Positions 1 to 14,100 of a stretch of DNA of 64,000 nucleotides are shown here, in pieces. How positions within the stretch are numbered: position 1 is the first letter of the stretch; each line of letters starts with the position of its first letter. The translations under genes and the position numbers were made by a program. The notes beneath the pieces are model-generated. The model saw only the letters and a program-made list of their open reading frames with translations, did not search any database and was not told the origin of the DNA. The DNA is from Promerops cafer (Eukaryota > Chordata > Aves > Passeriformes > Nectariniidae): positions 927,776 through 991,775 of the forward strand of contig VZSE01002451.1 in the NCBI GenBank assembly GCA_013398275.1, given 5' to 3'.

Positions 1-2424
1 GAGGAGGCCCAGGGGGAATCTGGAGGCAGACATGGGACTCTCAGAAGTCCTGTTTGCTCAGGGTGATGCAGAAAGTCACTTGGCTCTCAGCTTCCATCTC
101 CCAGGCCAGCAAGCCTTAATGTAAGGTGGCAGCTAAAATTGCTTCCTCTGGCCTGACAAACCACTCAGCTCCAGGGCTGGAGACTGAGACATTTTGCAGG
201 GAATTGTCACTACTGTGAGTGAAAGGCTGTTGGGGTGAGACAGCTGATTTAGCCTGGTGACCGTTTGCAGAAGCAAAGAAGAAAAAGTATCAATAACAAC
301 GTGGTGTCTGTAATAAAGGGAGGCAAAGGGAGGCAAATGGAAATCTGGAAGGTACTGGGTGGGTTTTCTTTGGAGAACTGCTTCCCCGTGGATGCTCCTG
401 CAGCAAAGCACCTTGCCAGGTGCCAGGTGAACCGAGTCCTTTTGTCCTTTAGAAGTGACAGGGGATGTAAGGCAGGATTCCTTGAATTCTGAGTGACTCT
501 GACACCTGCCTGGGGACAGCAGGGAGGTGTGCAAGGAAAGCCCAGAGTTCAGGTGCACAAACATACACCTGTCTGTTGTCACAAGTCATGAGAAGTCTGC
601 TTCTCCACCCCACCAAACCTGCCTCAATCAGCCTTCATTTGGCTCTGAGCATGGAAACATGGCTCAGCAGGTTTTCACTGTGGCAAAGCCATCATTCCTA
701 ATGATGTGCTCTTGAAAATCCCCCCTTCACCCCTCCCTCTTTATGCTTTAATGGCTGGCTGGGCATTGCTGATTTTCACACCACCTGGCTGGGAAGGCTG
801 ACCAGAGATCAGCACACCTGGAGGGAGCAGGGAACAGATTTTCCTCACCATTTCTTTCTTTTAACACTAAAAACGTGGTAATGCCTCCACGCTCACTGCT
901 TCCTGCAGCCAGGTCTGTGTTTGTGCTTAGTGCTGAAGTTCATCCCACTGAGCACTTCCACTCTGTTATTTTTAAATTCAAATACCAAAAGAAAAAAAAT
1001 AAATAATACAGATAATTATGCAGAGCAAGGAATTAGCCAATCCTGTCCACATTTGATGAAAATGACCCTTGCTCTTGCAGAAGTTCTGACTGTGATGCTG
1101 GTGCTGCTGGATGATCCATGTGATCCATGTAAAGCAGGTGGCTGCACTGCAGGGTCCTTCTGCCTTGAAAATGGATTAATGACCCTTTAATAATATTATT
1201 TTTTAAAATGTGTATTAGAAGAAGCTGAAATGAGCTGAAATGAGCCGAAATGAGCTGAAATGAACTCGGAGAGTGCCCAGGGAGCATTCACATCCCTATG
1301 GGGTTGTGCAGTATTAAACTGGCAGCATTTATTGCTTCAGAGCAATGTCTGTGGAGCTCCAGGTGCTGACTTGCTATGGACCCCTTTGCTGCCTTGCTGG
1401 CCACTGCTTCCCTGCTGTTTTCTCATCTGCTGCACACAGACAAACAGGAATTGTGCATTCCCTGATTGCCAGCTGGCTGTGTGACATTGCCCTGGTGCAG
1501 AGGGGCTGCAGAGCCACTCGAAGCCCCCTCTGCTGTATTTGAGCACGGGCACCCTGCATTTAATTCTGTGCTTTGTACAGCACCAGCACCAAGGGTGCAC
1601 TCTGAGTGCTTCCCTGGCAGGACAGCTCTTGCTTGGGGTATGGCCAGGCTGTCAAAAAACCCCACTAAAATGTGGTGTCACTGAAGGTGAGGCTGTGAGG
1701 TACTTGCTCAGAGCAGGGCTGGCAAGAGACTGCTCCAGCTTCCAGGGAAGTGCACTGCCAGCAGATTCACTCAGCTGTGCTGCCAAGCGTGTTTTGGGAT
1801 CTCCAGCAGCACAAGAAAGGGAAAGGATGGCACTTGCTGCTGTCCCAAGCACTAACACTTCTTAGCCAATTTGTGTCAGCATCCTTTGGCTCTTGACCCA
1901 AGTTTCAGCAAAGAGAAATACCTCAGGTACCAGTTATTATCACCATTTTTGTTTTCTTTTTTGGAGTAAAGAGAAACGTTGAAGTTTCCCTCAGCGGAGT
2001 CACAAGATGCTGGAAGTGCAGCTTTTATAATAGGCAAATATGCAAAAAATTAACAGTCTCCTCTTTTCTTAGACATTCTAATTTTTCACAAAACTAGTGT
2101 GGCTCTAGCCAAATTTGCCAGGGGAAAAAATATCCAGCTCCCAGAGGTTGGAATGGCAATGTTTCCCTGAACTCTGAGTCAGAGCCCTTGATAACAGGGA
2201 ACCAAAGATATGTTTGGAGCTGCACAACCCAGAGGCCAAACAGCAGCTGGATTGCTCAGCTCCAGAGAAATCACTGGTTCCAAAGGGCAGCTCAGTGCTG
2301 CTGGGCAGACCACAGGCTCCTTGTGGAGCAAGTCTTGTTGTGCTGTTCAGGGGCAGACGAAATGGAAGCAGAAAGTTTCCAGGGCCCTTTCCAGATGCCT
2401 TCTCCATGGCTTCATCTTCCCTGT
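1..2424. other. Intergenic, no gene seen
   Basis: Unique sequence with short overlapping chance ORFs on both strands. No recognised protein, RNA gene or transposon apart from the 10-bp repeat at 1223. Confidence 0.7.
1223..1262. repeat. (AGCTGAAATG)4 short tandem repeat
   Basis: Four 10-bp units, the third with AGCCGAAATG. Confidence 0.92.
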
Positions 2425-2615
2425 GAGGGTGGTGAGGCCCTGGCACAGGTTACCCAGAGAAGCTGTGGCTGCTCCATCCCTGGAAGTGTCCAAGGCCAGG
2501 CTGGACAGGTCTTGGGATAGTGGAAGGTGTCCTTGCCCGTGGCAGGGGGTGGAATGAGATAAGCCTTAAATTCCCTTCCAACCCAAACCATGCTGTGATT
2601 TCATGATTTTATGAT
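2425..2615 (+). mobile_element. CR1 LINE fragment, 3' end
   Basis: GGTGAGGCCCTGGCACAGGT, CCCAGAGAAGCTGTGGCTGC, CAAGGCCAGGCTGGACAGGT and the tail CTTCCAACCCAAACCATGCT with a degenerate ATTTCATGATTTTATGAT terminus match the CR1 3' end, forward orientation. Confidence 0.92.
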
Positions 2616-3689
2616 CTTCTCCAGAACATCTCAGCTGCATTTGCTGCCAATAAATGACACAGGACCAGAGCTAAGCATCCCACCTGTGCCAGTCTGTACT
2701 TTTACACTGCCCACATCCTGCTGCTCTGCCACCACAGGGGCTGCCCAGAGCTTCTGCAGGGAGCTCAGCACGAGCAGAAGAAAACACAAATCATGGAGAG
2801 TGTGGCTGTTGTCAGGTTCAACAAGGCCAAGAGCTGGATCCTGCACTCGGGTCACAACAACCCCCTGCATGGCACTTTTTAAATTTCCATTTATGTAATG
2901 ACACCTTATTACACCCAATTTGCTCTGATATGCAGGGGAATCTATTAAATCCAGCCCAGAACCCAAGAAGATAGCCCTTAATACAGGACTAAAGCTGCTT
3001 AGGCAGTCTCCAGGGGGTTGGTGGGATTTGTTATCCACAGCCCAGACCAGTCATAGGGAAGTTCATTCCTTTGAGGCCATTTAGCTGGAGACTCTGACAA
3101 ATGCCTGCCTGGTAAGGAAATGTAAACCAGTCCCAGGTGCTACCAGGGCTTTGCCAAGGCTCATCTGTTCCCCTCCAGGAATTCTGCCACCGTGGTGCTC
3201 AGAGCCAGCCAGGAGCAGATCCAAGGAGCACCCTGGAGGCTGTCTCAGCTCTCGGTGTAACCCAGCACCTCCCCTTCAAACCACAAATACCCAGGGTGCT
3301 TTTCCTGTCCTTCTTTTATTTCCCTTTCTCTCCTGTTTCAGCGTGGATGACAAATAATGTTTTAAGCTCATCGAGGAAATGACCTAATATTTTAAGTTCT
3401 TTCCTGGGGCAGCTTTTAAGATTTAAATGAATGTGTGTGCTTTTCTGCTTCTTTCTTGTGTCCTACACATCCGATAGACAGCTTCCCCTGCAGAAAGGAG
3501 CAGAGGGTGATATCACAGCTCACTGAATGCACTTGCTGCTCCAGCCCTCCTTGTGTTTCTGAGGGCTCGCTCAAATTTCACTGAAGTTGGCTCTATTTCA
3601 AAGCCTTGCATGATGGATCACTGGGCCAGGTTTCTCCTCTTGCTTTCGCCATTCCAAAGGTATATAAGGCAGGGAAATTAATAATGCTG
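2616..3689. other. Intergenic, no gene seen
   Basis: Unique DNA between a CR1 fragment and the GGAA duplication. Nothing recognised on either strand. Confidence 0.7.
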
Positions 3690-3976
3690 TGATTTTACTG
3701 GGGAATGTTGAACATTTGCAATCACGCACTCTTGGATGTCGGTGTTTGCCATGACCACCTTGCTGGCTCATGGAAGGAAGGAAGGAAGGAAGGAAGGAAG
3801 GAAGGAAGGAAGGTAGGAAGGAAGGGAGGTGGGTTAGAAAGATNTGATTTTACTGGGGAATGTTGAACATTTGCAATCACGCACTCTTGGATGTCGGTGT
3901 TTGCCATGACCACCTTGCTGGCTCATGGAAGGAAGGAAGGAAGGAAGGAAGGAAGGAAGGAAGGAAGGAAGGAAGG
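3690..3976. repeat. 155-bp direct duplication containing GGAA microsatellites, with an N at the join
   Basis: TGATTTTACTGGGGAATGTT starts at 3690 and again at 3845. Each copy carries about 80 apparently identical unique bases followed by a (GGAA/GAAG)n array (3772-3826 and 3927-3976). A single N at 3844 marks the junction. This is typical of a false duplication made when contig ends at a microsatellite were joined. Confidence 0.95.
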
Positions 3977-4089
3977 ATTTTCATAGGGATATGAACTGTA
4001 TTAGCAAGCTCCCACTCTTTAGGCAATGGAGAGACACTGGCACCTCCATGGTGCAGATTGGAGATTTTCAGAACTTTTCTGGAGATTTA

Positions 4090-4402
4090 GAATCATCACA
4101 GAGTCATAGAATGGGGTGGGTTGGAAGGGACCTTGAAGATCATCTTGTTCCAACCTCTGCCATGGGCAGGGGCACCTTTCACCAGACCAGGTTGCTCAGA
4201 GCTCCATCCACCCTGACCTTTAACACTTCCAGAGGTGGGGCACCCACAGCTTCTCAGGGCAATCTGTGTCAGTGCCTCACCACCCTCATAATAAAGAAGT
4301 TTTCCTAATATCTGATCTAACCCTGCCCTCTTTCAGTTTGAAGCCATTCCCTGTATCCTGTCACTACAAGCTCCTGTAAATAGTCCCTCTTCCTCTCTTC
4401 AC
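4090..4402 (-). mobile_element. CR1 LINE fragment, 3' end
   Basis: The longest CR1 in the window. It starts ATCACAGAGTCATAGAATGG and runs through GGTTGGAAGGGACCTTGAAG, CAGTGCCTCACCACCCTCAT, and CCTGTCACTACAAGCTCCTG to TAGTCCCTCTTCCTCTCTTC, all reverse complement of the CR1 consensus. It lies about 110 bases after the GGAA microsatellite. Confidence 0.93.
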
Positions 4403-5007
4403 CGAGTACAGACGTAGTTGGAGCACAGTGAGATGAAATCTGCCCCAGCTGCCTTAGCTGAGGGCCTACAGTAGCAGTTTATGGGACGAAAAGGAATGAA
4501 ACCATCCTCTCCCACACCTCTGAGCTTCATGGCCCCTGCCCCAGAGTTCCAACCTTCAGCCCTACCCAGAACTCAGCAGAGAAGCACTTGCAGAGGAGAG
4601 ACTGGGGTGTTGAGCATCATGGGAGCAGTGGTACTCAGCATTCCACTGGGCAGGTAAAGGCTTTCCAACAAAAAGATAACTTCAAGCAGAACGTATTTCA
4701 GGGTTGATTATTATCATGGCTACTGCTGTACTTAGTCTCTTCTGCTGCATAAAGTAGGGAATATTAGGCAGTTTTGCAGCCTTTCATTAGCAATATCCCT
4801 CCCAGGCCAGCAAGCCAACGTTTTATTAAAAGACACATGGCACTTTTTAAAGGCTCGTTATCACAAACCACTAGATTTCTTCTGATCCTGTCCAAAGTCC
4901 TATAAAACTGAAGATTATTAAAAATCTCATTCAATAAAGCCTGACACTTACAGTTTTTCTTTTTGGGGGAGAGAAGGAGGGAGATTTACATTCCATTTTA
5001 GCTTCCC
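4403..5007. other. Intergenic, no gene seen
   Basis: Unique DNA between two oppositely oriented CR1 fragments. Nothing recognised. Confidence 0.7.
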
Positions 5008-5115
5008 TAACATCCCATCACTGGAAATGTTCAAGGCCAGGTTGGATGGGGTTGGAACTGGACGGTCTTTAAGGTCTCTTCCAACCCAAACCATTCTAGG
5101 ATTCTGTGATTGCAA
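5008..5115 (+). mobile_element. CR1 LINE fragment, internally deleted 3' end
   Basis: CATCACTGGAAATGTTCAAG joins directly to GGATGGGGTTGGAACTGGAC and the terminal CCTCTTCCAACCC-type tail. The usual middle section (GGGCAACCTGG through CATGGCAGG) is missing, so there is a deletion of several tens of bases. Confidence 0.88.
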
Positions 5116-8100
5116 CACCAAAGACAAAAGAGGGAGACCCATAGTGCTTGGTGATCTTTGTTTCAGGCATGCTGATTCAATCTGAATCTTATAAATTAAC
5201 TTCATTTCTGTAAACTTTCAGAGAACTCGACACAGAAAAAGTCAGAATAACTCTTTTAAAGGGAGATTCTGAAGGAGATGAATCCTCAGGAACTCTAAGG
5301 AGGGTTAGGTATCAGGTTTGCATCCAAACCTCAGCCAGTGGAAAAAGGATGACATCTCTGATTATGTTTCTCCAGCCCTTTTATTAATTCCTTTGCCACC
5401 TGGACGTAAAGCTCTACTTCCTCCCCCCTCCAGAGAATTCAGTCATCTGGTTTGAGCACCAGTGGTGATAAAAAAATCTACCATTCAAGTGAGGCTCAGG
5501 ATGAAGATATTTAAAGACAGGCTGAGGCAAAGGCAGTTGGTTCTGGGAGACTGCAAAGACCCACAGATGAGACAGGCTGACTGCCTCTAGCTGTGGTGTG
5601 AATAATGCTTCAGGGTTTGCTTGCTGGAGATAATTTTTTGAATGGCTCAAATGCTTTTTTTATATGTCCAAGCACCTTTATGCTCCATCCCACTGGTGCA
5701 CGAGCTGCACCCATTAGGCAGCACTTTGGGGCTACTGGGATTTAAGAATTAATTTCTCATCCAAACCATAACTGAAGAAGCTTCAGAGCCAAATCACTGC
5801 AGCTGACTCCATTTGGCCATTGGGATCAGGATGAAATTTGGTCCCGGATGATGGGAGTGGATAAATGTGGAGAGTCATAAACTAAGAAAAGCTGTGCCTA
5901 AAGTGACACTGTGCTGTGGCAAGCCTCACTTAGCACACACTTTCATTAATGGAGAAGAGGAAGCAATATGCCTGAAAACTCAAAAAACGCAGAGTTTTCA
6001 GCCTGCATCTGGAGATGTTGGTTATTTCTGCACAATTGCAGCATGTTTAGTAGGGGACGAGTCCTACATCCGAAGGCACACACCTGAGAATTTCTTTTAG
6101 CACAGTTTTAATGAGCTGCTCATGTCATCAAGGAAGAACCCAACCAAGCGGAAAGGCCAGCAAAGGAGCTCTCAGCCAGGGCAGAGCAGAAAACTCATAA
6201 CTCAGTAAAAAAGGAGCAGCAGACATCAAAGTAAGGATGAGGTGATTTTCAACACACCTGGATGTCACTTCCCCCCCCAGCTCACCATCCGTGTTCCGTG
6301 TCAGCAGAAATATGTTGGACCCCTCAAGTGCAACAGCAAGGACTTGGGAACAGATCCAGAGTGCAGTGAGAGCTTTCAGTAACCTCAGTGATCATGAGCT
6401 CAGGCCCAGTGTGATAGACTATTGGTTTGCTCATTTGGGTTTTGTTTCTCAGGTAAAACTTTTCACCTCCTCGTTCGGCGAGAACAAGTCATTAGGCATT
6501 TTTTTTTTTAGGATCTTGATTTGCTTGTGTGTGAGTTGACAGCCCAAGAGTATTTGCCAAAAGTTGGTAAAGTGCCAAGTTTTCATTAAACCTCTTGTAA
6601 ACCCCAAACTGCCGTCCTGCGAGGCTACATCTGGCAGGGAAGCCATCTGTGATTCGTATAGTCTTGCTCCAACAAAACGACAACAGTGTGAAAAACTCTT
6701 TTCTCTGGTCGGCAGTGAACTGTAAAAGTAACATTAGTAATAGCTTCTGCAGGCTCAGTAATGACATAATTGACATTGGCTGAAAGCAAAAGCCCCAGCA
6801 GCGAGGCCTTGCCAAGGCTCTGGGTTGATTCATATCATCCTTCAGAAATACAGGTCATAGTCAAGAGCCCTCTTGGACACTGCTTCTCATGTGAGTGGTG
6901 AGGCTGCTCCTCCTGAGCAGAGACTGTAGCAATATCTCACAGAGTTAGAGCCTCCTGACCCCAGCCCTGGCAAAAAAAAAAAAACCAACAAACCCACAAA
7001 AAACTCAAAAAAGTGCTGCTCTGCTTGACTGAAGCCATTTACTTGATCCATAAACAAGGTCTGTATTTGCAATTGTTTAAAAACCTGCAGCTTCACAGCG
7101 AAGTGCACATTGCACCCAGTAATCTCTTATATCTATAGCAACATGACCTGGTGCATTTTATTTAATGCAGAGCCCTAGTAAGGAGACTGGGCTCCAAGCC
7201 ATCTGCACATATGTTTCTTGGATGCCTGATATTTTCATTTTGCTTCAGATGAGCTGCACTGTTAGGGGGCTCCCATTTATAGCATCCGGGATTTTTTCCA
7301 GTATATGTTGTGCTCACCCTGTCTGCAAACCTCTCTTTTGCCCTCAACCTCCTTCACCCCCACGACTCAAAAAATACAAACCCCAGCAGATGTCCATTAA
7401 AAAAAAAAAAAAAAAAAAGAGAGAGAGAGACAAAAAGAACTGTCTTGCTCAAATCTCTTGCTAAAGAAACCATTCCCCAGCTCCCTTTGTATTTAAAAGC
7501 TTGAGGCCCCTGTTTTAGAGAAATCCTAGAAATACAATTTAAAGACCTCGGTGGGACCGTGCAGCGCTGAGAGACTGTGTGCTTACTGATGGGGAATGTT
7601 TAGAAAAACAACACCTAATGCCACCAAGGTTTCCATTTGCACCTCTGCTGTTCTACACCTTTCATGGAGCGCCTGGCTTGCAAAGCAGGAGCTTTTCCTG
7701 CATTATTTAGACAAGTACGTGACAAAAAACCACTGGACCTGGTTTTTGCTAAACTCTGAAAACTCCTGTTTTTTGCCTGAACTCTTTGCTAAATCTTTAG
7801 ACCTTCCTGATTCAGGCAGCAAGTAAGTGGGGCTTTAACCAGCTGAGGGAAGACCAAAAGAAGATGAAAAAGGAAGAAGGAGAACAAAGGACTGTAAGGT
7901 AGCACAAACTGAGTGCCTGATTCTGACCCTCCCCTGCAGCAGGAGTGAATCCACATTTGTGGAGATCAGAGGTGGCTCTGTGCTGAGTGATAGGCTGCAG
8001 GAGAGGGACAAAATACCACTGAATACATAATTTTTGTTCTGGATCATGTCAGGGCCAAGGGACCAAATCCAGAGCTGGTGTCAAGGGGTGTTCCTCTCTC

Positions 8101-11100
8101 TAACTCCCCCCTGCTCAGCGTGCCTGGGAGTTTGATGTGGGAAAAGATGTAAAAATCAAAGCCCACACCTGAGTTGAGGTGTGGTGGGCCAGCTGTTGTC
8201 CTTGGAGGTGATATTAATGGAGGCTGGGCTGGCTGGTGAGACATCTCACTGTGCTGCTGGTTGTCCTCATGAGGTCACTTCTGCTCCCTCTCTGCATCCC
8301 TCTCTTTGTCCCTGTGCTTGCCAGACTCCCAGGGCCAGACTGGAAAAGGGATTTATTTCTCTGAGCTCCGTTTCCCCTGCAGTTCCCTCCTCCTGCCAGC
8401 CCTGATGCCAGAGGCAGAGCCCACACAGACTGCCAGACTGTGTCGAGCCTGAGGTTGGGATGCTGGGAACAGACTCCAAATGTGCCCTTCTACGGCTGCA
8501 GCATCCCCTGGCTCTTCCTTTGGCGTGGCTGGGAGTTCCCAGGGGCTGTGGTCTCTTTTTTGTTCCACACTGACTCCTCTGCAGGAGCCTTCGGGGTCTG
8601 TCCCTGGCCGCCTCGTTGGGTGGGAGGCAGGGAATTCACAATCCTGCCAGGGCCTGCCTGCCAGAGCTCCCAGCTGGCAGGGCAGCACTGCTCCTCAAAG
8701 GGAAGGCCATGGTCCCTTGTCAACACCAAGCCCAGCGTGAGGCAGGGAGGTGTCCCCAGCATGGATTTGTGACATGGATATGCCAGGACAATAGAGCCAA
8801 AATGATGCTTTCCAAAAATAAAGCCATCCTCTTCCCCAGCAAGGCTTGAAAGGCTCCAGCAGCTCCTGTGCTACTGGCTCTGTTGGACATGTCTCTGCTG
8901 CTGAGGAGGGACCAGAGGCACCAGGAATGCCACACATTCTCCATGTCACAGGGACAGCCCAAGGACAGCATTTCTTGGAGAGCCCAGTGTTTTGGGAATG
9001 GCCAGACTTCCTCAGGCAGTGGAGACTTGAGGCCAGCTATCCCAGAGCTGCCCATCCCAGGTCTGCTATGTACCTTCCTGGTACACAGCAGACCTTTCTG
9101 AGGCTTTCAGCTCGAAGGCACCCTGCAAACCTCTCCCCAGGGCCCCTCCAGAAGCCATTCCCACAGGCTGGCTGAGCATTAACTCATTGGCCTTGCTCAA
9201 GCAGGGTCGAAGCTGATTGCAAAAGGGAAAATGTGTAATGCAGGCAGGGAAACAGGCAACATGAGCAGAAACCTGGTCAAGGGTGGTCACTTCCTCCATT
9301 TGTATGAGGATTCAGGAAGTCCATTACAAAGCACTCCATCACTGTCACTTAATTCCAGCTAGATTACAGAAGATTAATAGTTCTGCTCCTTCTCCCCACT
9401 GCCTGCATGTGCAGAGGGTGGTGTCACCAGCCCCTCTGTGCACACCAGGTAGAGCTCCCTGGGACTTTGAGGAGCTCTCTTTTGCTAATTCCTGAATAAT
9501 CTGAGCCAAATCATCCCGGGAGCCATCAGTGTCCAGAGGAGACGCACGGTGGGAGCAGCAGATGGGCAGGGACGTGTCTTTGGGCAGCAGGGATGAGGCT
9601 GTGATGCCTTGGTGTGACCTGGCTGTGCTGCCCGGAGCAGGGACCCTCTTTTATGGTGCTGTCCCTCAAGCTGGTGCCACTGTCACTGCACACCATGAGG
9701 AACTCTGGCATACAGCACTGAGGGGATGAGCAAGGCCATTAAATGCTGCGTTCCTGCCTTTGGCACCAACCTCGTGGTCCTGAGGAATCCAACCTGATCT
9801 CCAGATGATTTACAGCTGCTTCTTTTGCTTTCTTAAAAACCTTTTCCCATGTAACCTGACTTTGATGGGAGCGAGCTCCGAGTAGGGAAGTCATGTGAGC
9901 AACCACAAGCAAAAATGAGTATTCACCAGTGTCTTACACTTCCTCTACCTACTTTACACACCTTGGACCCAAGCACCAGGTAGACTGGTGTAATCAGCTG
10001 GGCGTGGTGTTACTATTTGCATGACCTCCATAATTTCAGCAGCTTCTCCACTTTCCACTAGGAATATGATGCACATGGCATCAGGAAAACTTCTTAGGGA
10101 AGTTTAACCATAAGTTCATTTCTCCAAATGAGGCTTTGGGAAGAGAAAGACAGTGAATGGATTCAAATCTGGTGAGTAGCTCCTGTGAAAAGTGAGAGCT
10201 CTGGAAAGCATCTCTGCTTTTCTATCAGTGTTTCTAAATGCAAAGGCTGGCCATGGAGATGCTGCAATGTTTCATTTTGTTGTTTTTTTCTGAGTGTTCA
10301 CCTGTTTCAGATCTGCTTTTCCTCATGCTTCAGGTTCAAAAATTAACTTGAACCGAAGGAGAAGGTTATCCAAGAAGATTATACAGCCCCCAAATGAAGT
10401 TAAAAGTTTTATCTCACGTCTAGCCAAAAATTTCATTTTGACCCACTAATGAAAGTTTCTAGGATTGTTTCTTCCATCTCAGTGCTAAAACAAGTAAGGT
10501 GTTATCATTAGGCTAGACACCAACTAATAGTCCCTCCCCAGCAGGACTGTAAGAACTACAGGGGAAGAAACATAAGCCAAGGTGACTAATTATTATCATA
10601 ACAATAATTATCAATACTGCTGCTGTAATAACTTTTAACATGGACAAATCCTGGTGGTAAAGGTGGTAGGACCTCCCTGACCTGGGATCCAGTGGCATGG
10701 ACTTATTTTCCTTCAGGGAATGTGCCTGGGCATGCCAAAATAGCTGGTGACCCCTCCACTCCATCTGCTTGGCTCCTTCACAGGACAGCAAGCAGACAGA
10801 TAATGAAAAAAAGGGTCAGGGAGCTGGGAGAACAGAATGTCAGACCAAATATCTTGGACAGAAATGTGCAGGTTGTTCTGATCAAGCCCTCTGAGAAATT
10901 GTCTGCTGAAAGACTTGGGCGCTTCTGTACCTCATAGTTCACACATCATAATTTATGTGCCTTGTGCAGCATTTTTTCCTTGTAATCGTATAAAGGGTCT
11001 TAGTTCACTGGTGGATCTGGATTCTGTGGTCATAGGAAATGCAAGGATAAGCCCTGTGCCTAAACAGAAGAAAAGCATGGTCCAAGAGCCATTTTTCCCA

Positions 11101-14100
11101 TATGATTCTTCAGGGCTGGCCCTTAGTTCACCGCTGGCCAAAAAAACCCCACAAAGGCTTGTTGCTTTCTTCTTCCAGAGTTTCTTATTCCACCAAGGAT
11201 GTGTTATTGCTTCAAACTTAACGGGAATTTAATCAGAAAGGAGTGACGCAGCGACTAGTCACCAGCTGAGCTCTGCAGAGCTCTGAGGGATGGGGCCAAG
11301 CCCCAGTCCAGCCTGCCAGGGCTCTCTTTTGGGTTTGGAAATCATTACTGCTGCCTCCCACAGACACCCCGTGGCTGTGGCAGCTGACTGAAGTAAGGGG
11401 GGAATGAAAACCCCTTCACCTGCTGAGGCTCTCGCTCAGCTTCCCTCCCTGCCAAGTCCTGTCCTTGCTGGTAGCAGCCTGAAAAGGCCCAAAGCGTCTT
11501 AAAACTGTGGCAGATGTTTTGTTTTAACAGGGGGGGAGGAGAGGGGGAGGAAAGGGAATCGGTGACAGGCAGTGAAGAAGAAAGGTGGGAGGAAAAACAA
11601 CAAAATGGAACCATCTCATCTGCCTTCATCCCTCCATTAGCTGACACAGAAAGCAAAGGTGGTTCAGACTGGTTTATCTCGGAGCCGTGCTGCTGAATGG
11701 GAAACAAGCTGGAGGTGTTCACTGAGTACTTCCCACTGAGTTAGAGCACTCAAACAACAACAACAAAAAAAATCCCAAAAAAGGAAGGTCCCAAAATTTG
11801 ACCCCAAACTAAACTCTGACCCGTTTTGTGCCTCATTAATACCATCTCAATTTTTTATCCTGTTCTCATGCCTCTGAGTTCAGCACGGGATTTTGTCTTA
11901 AATGTCTCTGAAATATGCAGTTGTTCAGGTCAAGGGTTTTGCTTTGGCACTCACTTAACTATTCCTGGCTGTTCCTGTGCTACAGGAGGTCTGAGAGTGT
12001 TTCCAGGTTTATCAGCAGCTTTTATTCTGGAAATTGCTCCTCTAACCCTGCATTTTTGTATGTGTTGCTGATAACCCATGTCTGAAATAACCGTGTGACT
12101 CTGCGCCTCGTTGGGATCCACCTGGGTGTGGAAAAAAGGATTTGCTGCAATTTTGCCATCTCTGTTCCTACCAAGGAGCCTTCTGAGTTCTTGAAGATCT
12201 TTAGATGCAATTAAGCAAATCCTCAGTGAAATACCAGCGAGATTCAGACCCCAAGTCCTGCAGTGGGGATTATTTTGTTGAGCATTTCCCTCCCTCCTCT
12301 TATATTCTGCATCTCTCTGGTGTCTTTGAAGCAAAACCAAACTTCTGCTTCTCCCCCAACCCCACCAACAATCTCAGAAGGTGTCCTGTTTTTTTCTTCA
12401 GCTGTGACACTGCCAAGCCAACAGCAACATCAAAGAAATCTGCAGAGCTTCCCAAGTTAGTAGCAGTGGAAAGGAAAGGTGGGATGCCAAGGTTGCTGTG
12501 GTACAGTAGGAAAGCAGGAAAGTTTTCTCCATCTGGTTAAAGGAACTGTAGACAAATATAGCTAATGCAGGCACCAAAAAGCACTTCCAAGAGATCCCCA
12601 GCTCACAGGACTCTTTTAGTAGCCACACTGATTGTGGAATTTTTAAAACAGGTAACAGGGATGCAGCCTTCTCATTCTGGTGCAGAAGAAGAAACTTGCT
12701 GTTGAGAAACTCCACCTGCTTTCCATTTTTAGGGCATTTTTCCATTCTTGGGAAAGACTGAGGACAATTGTCTAACTATATAAAAGATGTTTTATTTCCC
12801 TTTGATTAGAAAAAAAATGATATGCAGGATTTGCAACTGTTCTGAGGTCAAAATGTATGACAAGAATGAATGGCTCATTTTTTCATTAATATGTATGTCT
12901 TTGAGCTAAGCTTTTAGTGGAAAAACTGCTCTAGAGAAGCCTAAATGTGACTTGAAGTCTGATCCTCTGCTAACTTGGCAAATACCTGAGGATGAAGTAT
13001 GGAGAAGAGCTAACCTATAAAGTATCCTGTATTTTAACAGCCTGTTTCTCCATTAAGAATTTTTAGACATCAATAGAACGAATTGTCCTGTATTGTATGT
13101 TACATGTCTGTGTGCTGTAAAAACATTAAGGGTTTTGTCAGCTTTCTACCTTAACCCTTAAAGACGTTCCTGATGTCTGGTGCTCCAGCAAAGTCCTTGT
13201 CCTTGAGCTTTTTTTGGGAGCTGCTGTTGATTTTATGGCTGTGCAGCCACATCATGGTTTGTTTTCACCCTCGAGGAGATCCAGATGCTGCTGGTGGATT
13301 CATTACTGTTCCTGTTGTGCTTGTGAGCTCCTCCGTGGACCACGATACTCTCAGACGAAGGAATAAATAAATATCAAGCAAGGAGAAACCAAAAGATTCT
13401 GTAACTCCAGCCTCAGCAGGGCAGGTTCTGCAGGACAGGGACACCCAGTGAGGGTGAGCTCCAGATGGGTATTGCTCAGCTTGAGTCTCTCTCTGTTGAC
13501 AAGAGCTGGTTGCTCTGACCAGACTTTGAACCTTCTCTCCAGGCTTTTTGGCGCCATCTTCACTCCTTCCTGCTTTGCTCTGGGACAGGGTGACTCCCTG
13601 TGTGTCCTGCCTGGCCTGGGAAGCTCTGATAGCCCCACCAGCAGCTCCCACCTACACAATGTTCACGCTGTCCTGGTTGTTTCCTGCACGCCTGACCTTG
13701 AGATAACCACTCCTTCCATGGGTACAGCCTCTCCAGCAGGTTCCCACCAGGCAGGGACAGCGCCAATTTGTGATGGAATAATTGTGCATGTCCTCACCTT
13801 GATGCACAATAAATGCAAGGGAACCCCAGTTTCACTGAGTCATGGGAACCCCCAAGTCCCATCACTGCTACCCCAGGATGACATTTGTGCAGGGCTGCCA
13901 CACTGGACAGCACCTTGAGCTCAATCCTGCAAATATATATATTTTCCCTGAAATACCTATTTTTGATTATGGTTTCATGGTGGCCCTGCCTGCAAACAGA
14001 ACCAAAGTTAAAACCTCCTTCCTGCCCTTTCCTGGGGCTGAGGGCTTGCCAGCTCTCCCAACTGCATGTTGGGCTGTGGAGGAATTGCCCCCACTGACAT

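Noticed and set aside
3772..3976. GGAA arrays as an ETS-factor enhancer
   Set aside because: GGAA repeats can bind ETS factors, but here the arrays are part of a probable assembly duplication and nothing else supports function.
6470..6482. Small CTCG/CGAG hairpin
   Set aside because: A 4-bp stem with a 5-base loop is expected by chance many times in 64 kb.
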